Assembly: GCA_018402135.1 (NCBI GenBank)
Contig: JAGYJF010000003.1
Coordinates: 496,001-560,000, forward strand
Source: Flavobacteriaceae bacterium
Lineage (GTDB): Bacteria; Bacteroidota; Bacteroidia; Flavobacteriales; Flavobacteriaceae
Length of the DNA stretch: 64,000 bases
Reading direction: 5' to 3'
Shown: one piece after another, positions 8,503 to 16,605 of the stretch
How the letters are laid out: the number at the start of each line of letters is the position of its first letter
Numbering within the stretch: position 1 is the stretch's first letter
Translations under genes and position numbers: made by a program
The notes under the pieces: model-generated
Told to the model about the DNA's origin: nothing
Seen by the model: only the letters and a program-made list of their open reading frames with translations
Database searches by the model: none

Positions 8503-11259
8503 ATGGATAAATTTTCCTTTCTTAACGCAGCGCATACGGCCTATTTCGCCGATTTATACGACCAATATTTAGTTAATCCTGATAGTGTTGAACCAAGTTG
8601 GAGAGCCTTTTTTCAAGGTTATGATTTTGGAAGCGAAAACTATGGGCTGTCAGGAGAAATTGTAGAAGGTGTTACCACCCAAATTCCTGAGCATGTGCAG
8701 AAGGAGTTTCATGTTGTAAAGCTAATTGATGCCTATCGAACACGTGGTCATCTTTTCACCAAAACAAACCCTGTTAGAGAACGACGTCAATACTCACCTA
8801 CATTAGCAATTGAGAATTTTGGATTGGTGCAGTCCGACTTAGACACTGTATTCAATGCAGGCGATATTTTAGGTATTGGGGCTAGTTCGCTTCGTGATAT
8901 AGTAAAACATTTAGAGGCTATTTATTGTGATTCTATAGGTATAGAATATATGTATATTCGTCAGCCTGAAGAAATTCAATGGATTCAAAATAAATTGAAT
9001 ATCAATGATAATCACGGAAAATTTACTCCAGATCAGAAAAAGCATATTCTCAAAAAATTAAATGATGCTATATCTTTCGAAACTTTTCTTCACACGAAGT
9101 ATGTTGGGCAGAAACGATTTTCATTAGAAGGTAACGAATCCTTAATACCAGCACTAGATATTTTGATTGAGGAGGCAGCTGGTTTTGGTGTTAAAGAGTT
9201 TGTGCTAGGGATGGCACATCGAGGAAGATTAAGTACGCTAACCAATATTTTTGGGAAATCGGCAAAGGATATTTTTAGTGAATTTGACGGTAAAGATTAC
9301 GACGATGAAGTTTTTGATGGTGACGTTAAATACCATCTTGGCTGGACCAGCGAAAGAGAAACGAGAAATGGAGAACGCATTAATTTAAGCATAGCTCCAA
9401 ACCCTTCGCATTTAGAAACAGTTGGAGCCGTTATTGAAGGTATAGCTAGAGCTAAACAAGACCGAGACGATATTACCGATGCATCGCAAGTGTTGCCAAT
9501 TGCAGTTCATGGTGATGCAGCTATTGCAGGTCAAGGGATTGTGTACGAAATTGTACAAATGGCTAAATTAGATGGCTATAAAACCAATGGAACTATTCAC
9601 ATTGTGGTAAATAACCAAATAGGATTTACCACAAATTACCTAGATGCCCGCTCAAGTATTTATTGCACCGATGTTGGCAAAGTTACTTTATCACCAATTT
9701 TACACGTGAATGCAGATGATGCTGAGGCTGTAGTGCATGCCGCGTCCTTCGCATTGGCTTTTAGAATGCAATTTAAACGCGACGTTTTTATAGATTTATT
9801 AGGATATAGAAAGTATGGTCATAATGAAGGTGATGAGCCTCGTTTTACCCAACCAAAACTTTACAAAGCCATTGCAAGTCATAAAAACCCGAGAGATATT
9901 TATGCTGAAAAGTTGATTTCTGAAGGGATTATTGATGAGAATTATGTGTCTCAAATTGAAGAAGCTTACAAAACTGGTTTAGAACTGAAACTCGAAGATT
10001 CTCGTAAGGAAGAAAAAACAATTATAACCCCATTTATGCAAAAGCAATGGGAATCATTTCAGCGCGTTACAGAGCAAGAAATGATGAAAGAAGTAGATAC
10101 TTCTTACCCAAAGGAAAACTTGAAACGCATTACTGAAGTTTTGTCTCAATTACCAAAGAATAAAAAATTTATCCGAAAAATTCAACGTTTGATAGAATCT
10201 AGACAAACCATGTTTGATGAAAACAAGCTTGATTGGGCAATGGCTGAGCATTTGGCTTATGGGTCGCTTTTAGAAGAAGGATTTAGCGTGAGAATTTCCG
10301 GTCAGGATGTTGAACGTGGAACCTTTTCACATCGCCACGCAGTGGTTAAGGTTGAAGACAGTGAGGAAGAAATTGTTCTTCATAACAACATAAGTGAAAA
10401 TCAAGGAAAATTCAATATTTTTAACTCTTTGTTATCAGAATATGGTGTTGTTGGGTTTGATTATGGTTATGCCATGGCAAGTCCTAATACGCTAACCATT
10501 TGGGAAGCCCAATTTGGTGACTTTAGCAACGGAGCACAAATTATGATTGATCAATATATATCTTCAGGAGAAGATAAGTGGAAAACCCAAAACGGATTGG
10601 TCATGTTATTACCGCATGGTTATGAAGGTCAAGGCGCCGAACATTCTTCAGGCCGCATGGAACGTTACCTTCAGCTTTGTGCCAAAGACAATATGTTTGT
10701 GGCCGATTGCAGTACACCAGCAAACATGTTTCACTTGTTGAGAAAGCAAATGAAAGCCAATTACCGCAAACCATTAATTGTATTTACACCAAAAAGCTTG
10801 TTAAGACATCCACGAGTGGTTTCATCGGTTGATGAATTTGCTAATGGAAGTTTTCAAACCTTAATTGATGACGAAATTGCCAATCCAAAAGACATCAAAA
10901 CCTTAGTCTTGTTGACAGGAAAATTTTATTACGATTTGTTGGAGGAAAAAGAAGCACAAAACAGAAAGGACGTAGCTTTGGTTAGAATTGAGCAATTGTT
11001 CCCATTACCAACCAAAGCAATTCAGTCAATATTAGAAAAATATAAGAATGCCGACGATATAGTATGGGCGCAAGAAGAACCTCGAAATATGGGAGCTTAC
11101 GCACATATGTTGATGCATCTTGACGAAGCTAAACAATTTAGATATGCAGGTCGCAGACCTTATGGTGCACCAGCAGCTGGTAGTTCTACGCGTTCAAAAA
11201 GACGCCATAAAGAAGTAATTGATTACGTTTTTGATAAAACTAAATCTAATCAACGATAA
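8503..11259 (+). CDS. sucA: 2-oxoglutarate dehydrogenase E1 component
   Basis: This 918-residue thiamine-diphosphate enzyme decarboxylates 2-oxoglutarate and passes the succinyl group to E2 lipoyl, in the TCA cycle. The N-terminus (DQYLVNPDSVEPSWRAFF) is the segment that binds E2 in OGDH enzymes. It is followed by the E1 core (VLGMAHRGRLSTLTNIFG; HGDAAIAGQGIVYE; YRKYGHNEGDEP) and the transketolase-like C-terminal half (GYEGQGAEHSSGRMERYLQL). I prefer the ATG at 8503 to an in-frame TTG at 8473, because the family N-terminus begins at MDKFSFLNAAH. The E2 gene follows after 81 nt. Confidence 0.96.
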   Translation: MDKFSFLNAAHTAYFADLYDQYLVNPDSVEPSWRAFFQGYDFGSENYGLSGEIVEGVTTQIPEHVQKEFHVVKLIDAYRTRGHLFTKTNPVRERRQYSPTLAIENFGLVQSDLDTVFNAGDILGIGASSLRDIVKHLEAIYCDSIGIEYMYIRQPEEIQWIQNKLNINDNHGKFTPDQKKHILKKLNDAISFETFLHTKYVGQKRFSLEGNESLIPALDILIEEAAGFGVKEFVLGMAHRGRLSTLTNIFGKSAKDIFSEFDGKDYDDEVFDGDVKYHLGWTSERETRNGERINLSIAPNPSHLETVGAVIEGIARAKQDRDDITDASQVLPIAVHGDAAIAGQGIVYEIVQMAKLDGYKTNGTIHIVVNNQIGFTTNYLDARSSIYCTDVGKVTLSPILHVNADDAEAVVHAASFALAFRMQFKRDVFIDLLGYRKYGHNEGDEPRFTQPKLYKAIASHKNPRDIYAEKLISEGIIDENYVSQIEEAYKTGLELKLEDSRKEEKTIITPFMQKQWESFQRVTEQEMMKEVDTSYPKENLKRITEVLSQLPKNKKFIRKIQRLIESRQTMFDENKLDWAMAEHLAYGSLLEEGFSVRISGQDVERGTFSHRHAVVKVEDSEEEIVLHNNISENQGKFNIFNSLLSEYGVVGFDYGYAMASPNTLTIWEAQFGDFSNGAQIMIDQYISSGEDKWKTQNGLVMLLPHGYEGQGAEHSSGRMERYLQLCAKDNMFVADCSTPANMFHLLRKQMKANYRKPLIVFTPKSLLRHPRVVSSVDEFANGSFQTLIDDEIANPKDIKTLVLLTGKFYYDLLEEKEAQNRKDVALVRIEQLFPLPTKAIQSILEKYKNADDIVWAQEEPRNMGAYAHMLMHLDEAKQFRYAGRRPYGAPAAGSSTRSKRRHKEVIDYVFDKTKSNQR

Positions 11260-11340
11260 GCACAGAAGATGTTGATTTGGTTTAAAGTTAGCCAATTACA
11301 TACAAAGCAAACATAGAGGTTAAAAATAAAAAATTAAACA

Positions 11341-12573
11341 ATGATTTTAGAAATGAAAGTGCCCTCACCAGGCGAATCAATCACAGAAGTAGAAATAGCA
11401 CAATGGTTAGTGCAAGATGGTGATTATGTTGAAAAAGACCAAGCCATTGCAGAGGTAGATAGTGATAAAGCTACTTTAGAACTACCTGCTGAGGCAAGCG
11501 GAATCATAACATTGAAGGCTGAAGAAGGTGATGCAGTCGCAGTTGGTGAGGTAGTTTGTTTAATTGATACTTCTGCTGAAAAACCAGACGGTGATGCAAA
11601 GGCAAAAGAGAAAACACCCGAAAGTGAATCTCCTAAAAAAGAAGCGCCAAAATCAGATACAGCTAATAAAACTGAAAAGCTAGAAACTAAAACTTACGCT
11701 ACAGGAACAGCGAGTCCAGCAGCAAAAAAGATTTTAGCTGAAAAAGGGGTAGAAGCTTCCCAAGTTTCTGGATCAGGAAAAGATGGTCGTATCACCAAAG
11801 ATGATGCGGTAAATGCCTCTATATCTATGGGAACACCAACTGGCGGAACGCGCGGTGAATCGCGCTCTAAGTTATCAATGTTGCGTCGTAAAGTTGCAGA
11901 GCGATTGGTTTCAGCTAAAAATGAAACCGCCATGCTAACTACTTTTAATGAAGTAGATATGCAGCCTATTTTTGATTTGCGTAATGAATACAAAGAAGCA
12001 TTTAAAAATAAACACGGCGTTGGACTAGGCTTTATGAGTTTCTTTACGCTAGCGGTAGTAAGAGCTTTAAAATTATTCCCATCTGTAAACTCAATGATCG
12101 ATGGAAAGGAGATGATCAGCTATGATTTCTGCGATATAAGCATTGCAGTTTCGGGACCAAAAGGATTGATGGTGCCGGTAATTAGAAATGCCGAAAACTT
12201 AAGCTTTAGAGGTGTAGAAGCCGAAGTTAAGCGATTGGCTTTAAGAGCGCGTGATGGTCAAATTACGGTTGATGAAATGACTGGGGGAACTTTCACAATT
12301 TCTAATGGTGGTGTGTTTGGCAGTATGCTTTCAACTCCAATTATCAATCCGCCGCAAAGCGGTATTTTAGGAATGCATAATATAGTTGAACGTCCCGTAG
12401 CCATAGATGGCAAGGTTGAAATTAGACCTATTATGTATGTAGCATTATCGTATGACCATAGAATTATTGACGGAAAAGAAAGTGTTAGCTTTTTAGTTGC
12501 TGTAAAAGAAGCTCTAGAAAATCCAGAAGAATTTTTAATGGATAACAATATTAAAAAAGCTTTAGAACTGTAA
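11341..12573 (+). CDS. sucB: 2-oxoglutarate dehydrogenase E2 (dihydrolipoyl succinyltransferase)
   Basis: The 410-residue E2 core transfers succinyl from lipoyl to CoA. Domains in order: a lipoyl domain (1-77) with the lipoylated Lys in [12 protein letters not shown]; a charged Ala/Lys/Glu linker (about 80-120); a peripheral subunit-binding domain ([12 protein letters not shown] to GRITKDD, about 122-160); and the catalytic domain from about 175, ending in [11 protein letters not shown] with the active-site His and Asp. There is a single lipoyl domain, as usual for succinyltransferases. It lies 81 nt after sucA and is closed by a strong terminator. The E3 gene is not in the window. Confidence 0.95.
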   Translation: MILEMKVPSPGESITEVEIAQWLVQDGDYVEKDQAIAEVDSDKATLELPAEASGIITLKAEEGDAVAVGEVVCLIDTSAEKPDGDAKAKEKTPESESPKKEAPKSDTANKTEKLETKTYATGTASPAAKKILAEKGVEASQVSGSGKDGRITKDDAVNASISMGTPTGGTRGESRSKLSMLRRKVAERLVSAKNETAMLTTFNEVDMQPIFDLRNEYKEAFKNKHGVGLGFMSFFTLAVVRALKLFPSVNSMIDGKEMISYDFCDISIAVSGPKGLMVPVIRNAENLSFRGVEAEVKRLALRARDGQITVDEMTGGTFTISNGGVFGSMLSTPIINPPQSGILGMHNIVERPVAIDGKVEIRPIMYVALSYDHRIIDGKESVSFLVAVKEALENPEEFLMDNNIKKALEL

Positions 12574-12593
12574 AAACCTACCGTTATTAAAGT

Positions 12594-12629
12594 AAAAAAG
12601 GCACAATATTTTAACATTGTGCCTTTTTT
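12594..12629. terminator. Bidirectional terminator after sucB
   Basis: AAAAAAGGCACAAT and ATTGTGCCTTTTTT form a 14-bp stem with an 8-nt loop. It has a T run on either strand, so it can end the rightward sucB message and any leftward transcript covering the small ORF at 12652-12762. Confidence 0.9.
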
Positions 12630-12651
12630 GATAAACAGTAACTAACTATAA

Positions 12652-12762
12652 CTAAAATAAATTAACTAAAATATTAATAGCAATAACCAATACAGAACAT
12701 ACAATTACGGTTATTACTAAAATTTTGCTGGTCGGGGTGGCTTCATCTTTCACGGTATTCAT
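12652..12762 (-). CDS. Possible 36-residue single-span membrane peptide
   Basis: An ATG-started frame encodes a short polar N-terminus (MNTVKDEATPTSKI) followed by a hydrophobic segment of about 22 residues (LVITVIVCSVLVIAINILV) and NLF. The charge pattern fits a single-pass membrane peptide. It ends 23 nt before the bidirectional terminator, and a copy of the 50-nt module with a TACGTAG palindrome lies about 90 nt upstream. No homologue is recognised and no Shine-Dalgarno is visible, which is normal for the phylum. Coding is inferred only from the shape of the peptide and its context. Confidence 0.45.
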   Translation of the reverse strand: MNTVKDEATPTSKILVITVIVCSVLVIAINILVNLF

Positions 12763-12789
12763 AGATTTGGATTTGAATAAATCTGGAAG

Positions 12790-12824
12790 TGAAAGTTCAG
12801 ATTTCAGTCTGAACTTTCATTTTT
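12790..12824. other. 12-bp hairpin upstream of the small membrane ORF
   Basis: TGAAAGTTCAGA (12790-12801), a 6-nt loop, then TCTGAACTTTCA (12808-12819) form a perfect stem. On the plus strand it is followed by TTTTT, so it could be a second rightward terminator. On the minus strand it would fold in the 5' leader of the 36-codon ORF. Confidence 0.6.
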
Positions 12825-12853
12825 ACTTCACAGACTCAATTGATTAATAGCAA

Positions 12854-12903
12854 TGCTAATTTCAGTAATATAAACGCATAAAACAATACGTAGAACTACG
12901 TAT
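12854..12903 (-). repeat. 50-nt regulatory module, copy 1
   Basis: Read leftward: ATACGTAGTTCTACGTATTG, 19 variable nt, then TGAAATTAGCA. The first part contains a perfect 7-2-7 inverted repeat (TACGTAG, 2 nt, CTACGTA). Copy 2 at 13182-13231 has the same two blocks and exactly the same 19-nt spacing, while the spacer sequences differ. That fits an operator plus promoter-like element rather than a coding repeat. It precedes the hairpin and the 36-codon ORF. Confidence 0.75.
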
Positions 12904-13034
12904 TTTTCATAAGAATAACCTTACAAAACAAGCCGTTTTCACCATTTTCCCAAAATTGACCTTCTAGTTTCCCAAAATCTACATCTAAAAAGTCACTTTT
13001 AACCTTTGAATTATTCAAAAAAACAAGAATTCAT
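12896..13034 (-). other. Possible broken small ORF between the two modules
   Basis: A leftward frame with no stop runs from about 13024 to a TAG inside the copy-1 palindrome and reads DFLDVDFGKLEGQFWENG and onward. It has no start of its own. An ATG at 13034 would join it as a 45-codon ORF only if the T7 run next to it had one T fewer. It may be a gene remnant, a small gene with an indel, or chance. The rest of 12904-13085 shows nothing else I can support. Confidence 0.2.
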
Positions 13035-13084
13035 AGTTTTTTGGATTTCGGGAAGGAAAAGAATCAAATTTAGTATGGATTCAT

Positions 13085-13182
13085 ATAAAATAAACGAGTC
13101 CTGCCAATAGACAGAACTCGTTATCCCTAAAAACTAATAATAACGTTCCCGTATAGAAAACGGGCCGCAGTTAATATTAGTT
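13085..13182 (-). ncRNA. Candidate small RNA or terminated leader behind module copy 2
   Basis: Leftward of module copy 2 lies a short hairpin (CCCGT, 7 nt, ACGGG; about 13148-13164). It is followed by a strong stem, AACGAGTTCTG with CAGGACTCGTT (about 13093-13122, one G-U pair), then TTATTTTAT. This is a terminator-like end about 100 nt from the expected start of transcription. A 19-codon ATG frame lies within but looks fortuitous. The combination of conserved upstream element, hairpins and terminator suggests a short transcript. No Rfam family is recognised by eye. Confidence 0.4.
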
Positions 13183-13231
13183 GCTAATTTCATGAATAAT
13201 TGTAAGCAGCGCAATACGTAGAACTACGTAT
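13182..13231 (-). repeat. 50-nt regulatory module, copy 2
   Basis: This copy has the same architecture as the one at 12854-12903: palindrome ATACGTAGTTCTACGTATTG, 19 nt, TGAAATTAGCA (leftward). It lies about 145 nt beyond the 3' end of the NarL-type response regulator. The 7-2-7 inverted heptamer layout is the geometry known for NarL sites, although the heptamer sequence itself differs from that of E. coli. Confidence 0.75.
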
Positions 13232-13376
13232 ATAGAAAATATTTCGGTCTAAATAACTGAATATTAAATTTATAAAAAATAATTATTTTGCAAAAAAAAA
13301 TAAAGACTTTGATTTAGTGTTAAAATCAAAGAAAAGACTTACAAAAAATTTAATTCTTAATCCGTTTTTTAAGTTC

Positions 13377-14003
13377 TTAATTCAAGAAATCATCATATTC
13401 TTTAGCAAAAACAATTAAGGAGCCGTAGCTAGAATCCAAATTTAATTTTGTTCGAATATGGCTTTTATGCTTTTCTACTGTCCTAACAGAGATATTAAGA
13501 TCACTCGCTATTTCTTTAGCTGTTTTATTTCTTCCAATACTAGAAACAATAATCCTTTCGGTAGGCGTTAGCAATTCTATTTTGGCTGGAATCTTTTTAA
13601 CCTCGAGTGTTTTTTCAAGTTCAACGGGAAAGTGGGTTTTACCGTTTATTGCTGAATGAATGCAAGTTTCGAGTTCTAAAAGAGCAAATTCTTTTAAAAT
13701 ATAACCGTAAACACCCAATTGTTGGGCAAGTTTAAAGGTGCTTTCATGTTTCTCAAATGTCAGGATAATGATTTTAGTTTCAAGACCTTCGTGCTTACAA
13801 ATACTTGCCACATCAAGCCCTGTTTGGATAGGCATTTGGATATCTAAAATAGCGATATCAGGTTTGTGAGCTCTTATTAAAGTAATAGCTTCCTTACCAT
13901 TTTTTGCCTGAGCTACAATATCAAAGTTTTTGTCAGATAAAAACTCAGTTAAACCCTTTAACATCAATGGGTGATCGTCAGCAATTACAATTGTTGGGCG
14001 CAT
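13377..14003 (-). CDS. NarL/FixJ-family response regulator
   Basis: The 208-residue two-component regulator has an N-terminal receiver domain (about 1-120) with acidic pair D9-D10, phosphoacceptor D54 in AILDIQMP, T82 and K104, all in the expected places. The C-terminal LuxR-type HTH (about 143-195) reads LTPTERIIVSSIGRNKTAKEIA and then ISVRTVEKHKSHIRTKLNL. No histidine kinase gene is adjacent, so it is an orphan in this window. Two copies of a 7-2-7 palindrome module lie just downstream on the same strand and are its most obvious candidate targets. That link is inferred from position and geometry only. Confidence 0.92.
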   Translation of the reverse strand: MRPTIVIADDHPLMLKGLTEFLSDKNFDIVAQAKNGKEAITLIRAHKPDIAILDIQMPIQTGLDVASICKHEGLETKIIILTFEKHESTFKLAQQLGVYGYILKEFALLELETCIHSAINGKTHFPVELEKTLEVKKIPAKIELLTPTERIIVSSIGRNKTAKEIASDLNISVRTVEKHKSHIRTKLNLDSSYGSLIVFAKEYDDFLN

Positions 14004-14065
14004 GTACTATTATTTTAGGGATATGCCACAATATAGATATAAAACCAACAACTTTAAAGAAGTTA

Positions 14066-14509
14066 TTAAATAACTTTCAAATACAAGTATTTTTTTTCGT
14101 AATCTATAACGGCTTTCCCCTTTTTTAGAATATCAGCTCCAATGATACCGTCCACCGGTTTAGCATTTTGACTCAATAGTCCTTCATTCACATGTGTAAG
14201 ATTAAACAAAATTATAGGCATTTTTTGCTTTTTCCATTTACCAATTTTTATAGCATTTATTTTTGAAATCTGAGTAGTCATATTGCTGGCGCCTGCACCT
14301 GTTGCTTTTATTTCGGAATCTTCAATAGTTAAATTGAAATTTTTAGCATTGTGCACTCCGAGTAAGGAATTGGAAGCTCCAGTGTCTAAAATAAAAACAC
14401 CCTTAACACCATTTATAGTTGCCTTAATTTCAAAGTGATTGGTTTTGGTTAGCTTTAATTTGGCCTTGATATAGCCTTGGCCTAACAAAAAAGTTTGAAG
14501 ATTATCCAT
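14066..14509 (-). CDS. Retropepsin-like aspartic protease
   Basis: The 147-residue single-domain protein has the retropepsin active-site motif DTGAS (D42-T43-G44) after a hydrophobic strand (GVFIL). It also has a C-terminal hydrophobic-hydrophobic-Gly element (DGIIGADIL), so it should act as a homodimer like retroviral proteases. There is no signal peptide or membrane segment, so it is probably cytoplasmic. A TATCTTTG box lies about 13 nt upstream of the start, and it diverges from tatD. Bacterial members of this family are mostly uncharacterised; the substrate is unknown. Confidence 0.85.
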   Translation of the reverse strand: MDNLQTFLLGQGYIKAKLKLTKTNHFEIKATINGVKGVFILDTGASNSLLGVHNAKNFNLTIEDSEIKATGAGASNMTTQISKINAIKIGKWKKQKMPIILFNLTHVNEGLLSQNAKPVDGIIGADILKKGKAVIDYEKKYLYLKVI

Positions 14510-14556
14510 TTCAGTTTTTTACAAAGATACTGTTATAAAACAATTATTTTTGTAGA

Positions 14557-15324
14557 ATGATAGTTACAGATACACACACCCATTTATATAGTGAGCAATT
14601 TGATAGCGATCGAGATCAGGTTGTAAAACGAGCACTCGATTTAAATATCAAGCGGTTTTTTATTCCTGCCATAGATTCCAGCTACACATCGTCTATGCTG
14701 GAACTTGAGAAAAGTTATCCCAATAATATGTTTTTAATGATGGGCTTGCATCCCACTTCTGTAAAAGACAATTATAAAGATGAATTGCTTCATGTCGAAA
14801 ACATGCTAGCAAGCAGAAAATTCTATGCCATTGGCGAGATTGGGATTGATTTATTTTGGGATACTTCTACCTTAAAAATACAACAAGAAGCCTTCAAGTA
14901 TCAAATACGATTGGCTAAAAAATATAAATTGCCAATTGTAATTCACTGTAGAGAAGCTTTTGATGAGATATTTGAAGTATTAGAAGGTGAAAATGACGAT
15001 GACTTATTTGGAATATTTCACTGCTTTACGGGCACTGTTGAACAAGCAAACAAAGCTATTTCCTTCAACATGAAATTGGGGATTGGTGGCGTTGTGACAT
15101 TTAAAAATGGCGGTATAGATCAATTTTTAAATCAAATAGACTTAAAACACATTGTGTTAGAAACCGATTCGCCTTATTTAGCACCAAAACCTTTTAGAGG
15201 CAAACGAAATGAAAGTTCTTATTTAACCCACATTATTGAGAAAATAGGTTTACTTTACAATAGGTTGCCAGAGCAAATTGCCGATATCACAACTGAAAAT
15301 TCAAAAGCCATTTTTGGTGTTTAA
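14557..15324 (+). CDS. TatD-family metal-dependent hydrolase (DNase)
   Basis: The 255-residue TIM-barrel hydrolase has the family's metal ligands: THTHLYSEQFDSDR near the N-terminus, GEIGIDLFWD at about 97-106, VIHCREAFDE at about 129, FHCFTGT at about 153 and ETDSPYLAPKPFRGKRNE at about 206. TatD proteins are 3'-5' nucleases linked to DNA repair and turnover. A TATTTTTG -7 box lies 4 nt before the ATG, so the mRNA would be almost leaderless. The asparaginase gene follows after 3 nt, which indicates an operon. Confidence 0.92.
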   Translation: MIVTDTHTHLYSEQFDSDRDQVVKRALDLNIKRFFIPAIDSSYTSSMLELEKSYPNNMFLMMGLHPTSVKDNYKDELLHVENMLASRKFYAIGEIGIDLFWDTSTLKIQQEAFKYQIRLAKKYKLPIVIHCREAFDEIFEVLEGENDDDLFGIFHCFTGTVEQANKAISFNMKLGIGGVVTFKNGGIDQFLNQIDLKHIVLETDSPYLAPKPFRGKRNESSYLTHIIEKIGLLYNRLPEQIADITTENSKAIFGV

Positions 15325-15327
15325 CTT

Positions 15328-16356
15328 ATGAATCAGAACAAGCCCATAATCTTATTAATTTACACAGGTGGCACCATTGGGATGATTAAAAATCCTGTAA
15401 CAGCTAGCTTGGAAGCCTTTAATTTTGATCATTTATTAAAAAATATTCCAGAGCTGAAAATTTTAGATTGTGAAATTCAAACCATTTCATTTAACGAACC
15501 TATTGATTCATCCAATATGCACCCGAAGTATTGGGTTCAAATGGTTGAAATCATTGAACAGTATTATCAAAACTATGATGGCTTTGTTATTTTGCACGGT
15601 AGCGATACCATGAGTTATTCGGCTTCGGCATTAAGTTTTATGTTAGAAAATCTTCAGAAGCCAGTTATTTTCACAGGTTCACAACTGCCTATCGGTGATT
15701 TAAGAACCGATGCTAAGGAGAATTTAATCACGTCAATTCAAATGGCTTCTTTGCGCAATGGAAAGGATCCTATGATAAAGGAAGTTGGTTTGTACTTTGA
15801 ATATAAGCTTTATAGAGGAAACCGAACAACCAAAATAAATGCAGATCATTTTGAGGCCTTTGAATCTTTAAATTATCCAATGTTAGCCGAATCAGGCGTT
15901 CATTTAAAGGTGAATAAAGAATATTTATTTCAACCTGAGAATAAGGATTTAGTAGTGCATAAAAACTTCAACACCAATGTGGCTATTATTAAATTGTTTC
16001 CTGGTATTTCCGAATATAGCTTGAGTTGTTTTTTGAATAATCCTTCTATTAAAGGTATTATTTTAGAAACCTATGGTGCAGGTAACGCAACAACGGAATC
16101 ATGGTTTGTAGATTTGCTTGTTAAGGCTATAAATTCGGGGGTACATATGATTAATGTAACGCAATGTTCAGGTGGAAGTGTTGCCATGGGGCAATATGCA
16201 ACCAGTGAAACCCTAAGAAAAATTGGACTTATTTCAGGGTTTGATATCACAACAGAGGCAGCAATTACCAAACTGATGTTTTTACTGGGTAAAAATTTCG
16301 ATTCTAAAGAGTTTAAAACCAATTTTGAAACCTCGTTGCGTGGAGAAATGTCTTAA
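15328..16356 (+). CDS. ansA: Type I L-asparaginase
   Basis: The 342-residue enzyme hydrolyses L-Asn to Asp and ammonia. The first Thr motif is IYTGGTIGM (T13, T16) and the second is VILHGSDTMSYSASALSF with the Thr-Asp-Lys relay context. There is no signal peptide, so it is the cytoplasmic type I form, and the length is typical. It is co-transcribed with tatD (3-nt gap). It is separate from the two Ntn-type asparaginase-like genes further right, which use a different fold. Confidence 0.93.
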   Translation: MNQNKPIILLIYTGGTIGMIKNPVTASLEAFNFDHLLKNIPELKILDCEIQTISFNEPIDSSNMHPKYWVQMVEIIEQYYQNYDGFVILHGSDTMSYSASALSFMLENLQKPVIFTGSQLPIGDLRTDAKENLITSIQMASLRNGKDPMIKEVGLYFEYKLYRGNRTTKINADHFEAFESLNYPMLAESGVHLKVNKEYLFQPENKDLVVHKNFNTNVAIIKLFPGISEYSLSCFLNNPSIKGIILETYGAGNATTESWFVDLLVKAINSGVHMINVTQCSGGSVAMGQYATSETLRKIGLISGFDITTEAAITKLMFLLGKNFDSKEFKTNFETSLRGEMS

Positions 16357-16434
16357 ATTTAATGATAAAAGTTTGAGCCTTTAAATAATTTTTCGTTATT
16401 TCAACCCCTGTAAATAATCACAAAGTTTATTTTT

Positions 16435-16522
16435 AGAGAGGTGGCCGAGTGGTCGAAGGCGCACGCCTGGAAAGTGTGTATACGCCAAAAGCGTATCGAG
16501 GGTTCGAATCCCTTCCTCTCTG
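16435..16522 (+). tRNA. tRNA-Ser (anticodon GGA)
   Basis: The acceptor stem AGAGAGG pairs with CCTCTCT (16515-16521), with discriminator G. The anticodon stem CACGC/GTGTG carries anticodon GGA at 16469-16471. A long variable arm (ATACGCC-AAAA-GCGTAT) marks a serine tRNA, and the T-arm reads GGGTTCGAATCCC. CCA is not encoded. It lies just upstream of the exbB operon. Confidence 0.97.
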
Positions 16523-16605
16523 CTGTTAATTTTTGTGTGGAAATACAGAATTACATTTATTTTTTTATCTTTAACGCTTTAACTAATAAATTAAGATTTA
16601 GAACA

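Noticed and set aside
16441-16605. In-frame N-terminal extension of exbB starting with MAEWSKAHAWK
   Set aside because: This stretch is the tRNA-Ser gene read as protein. The real start is the ATG at 16606.
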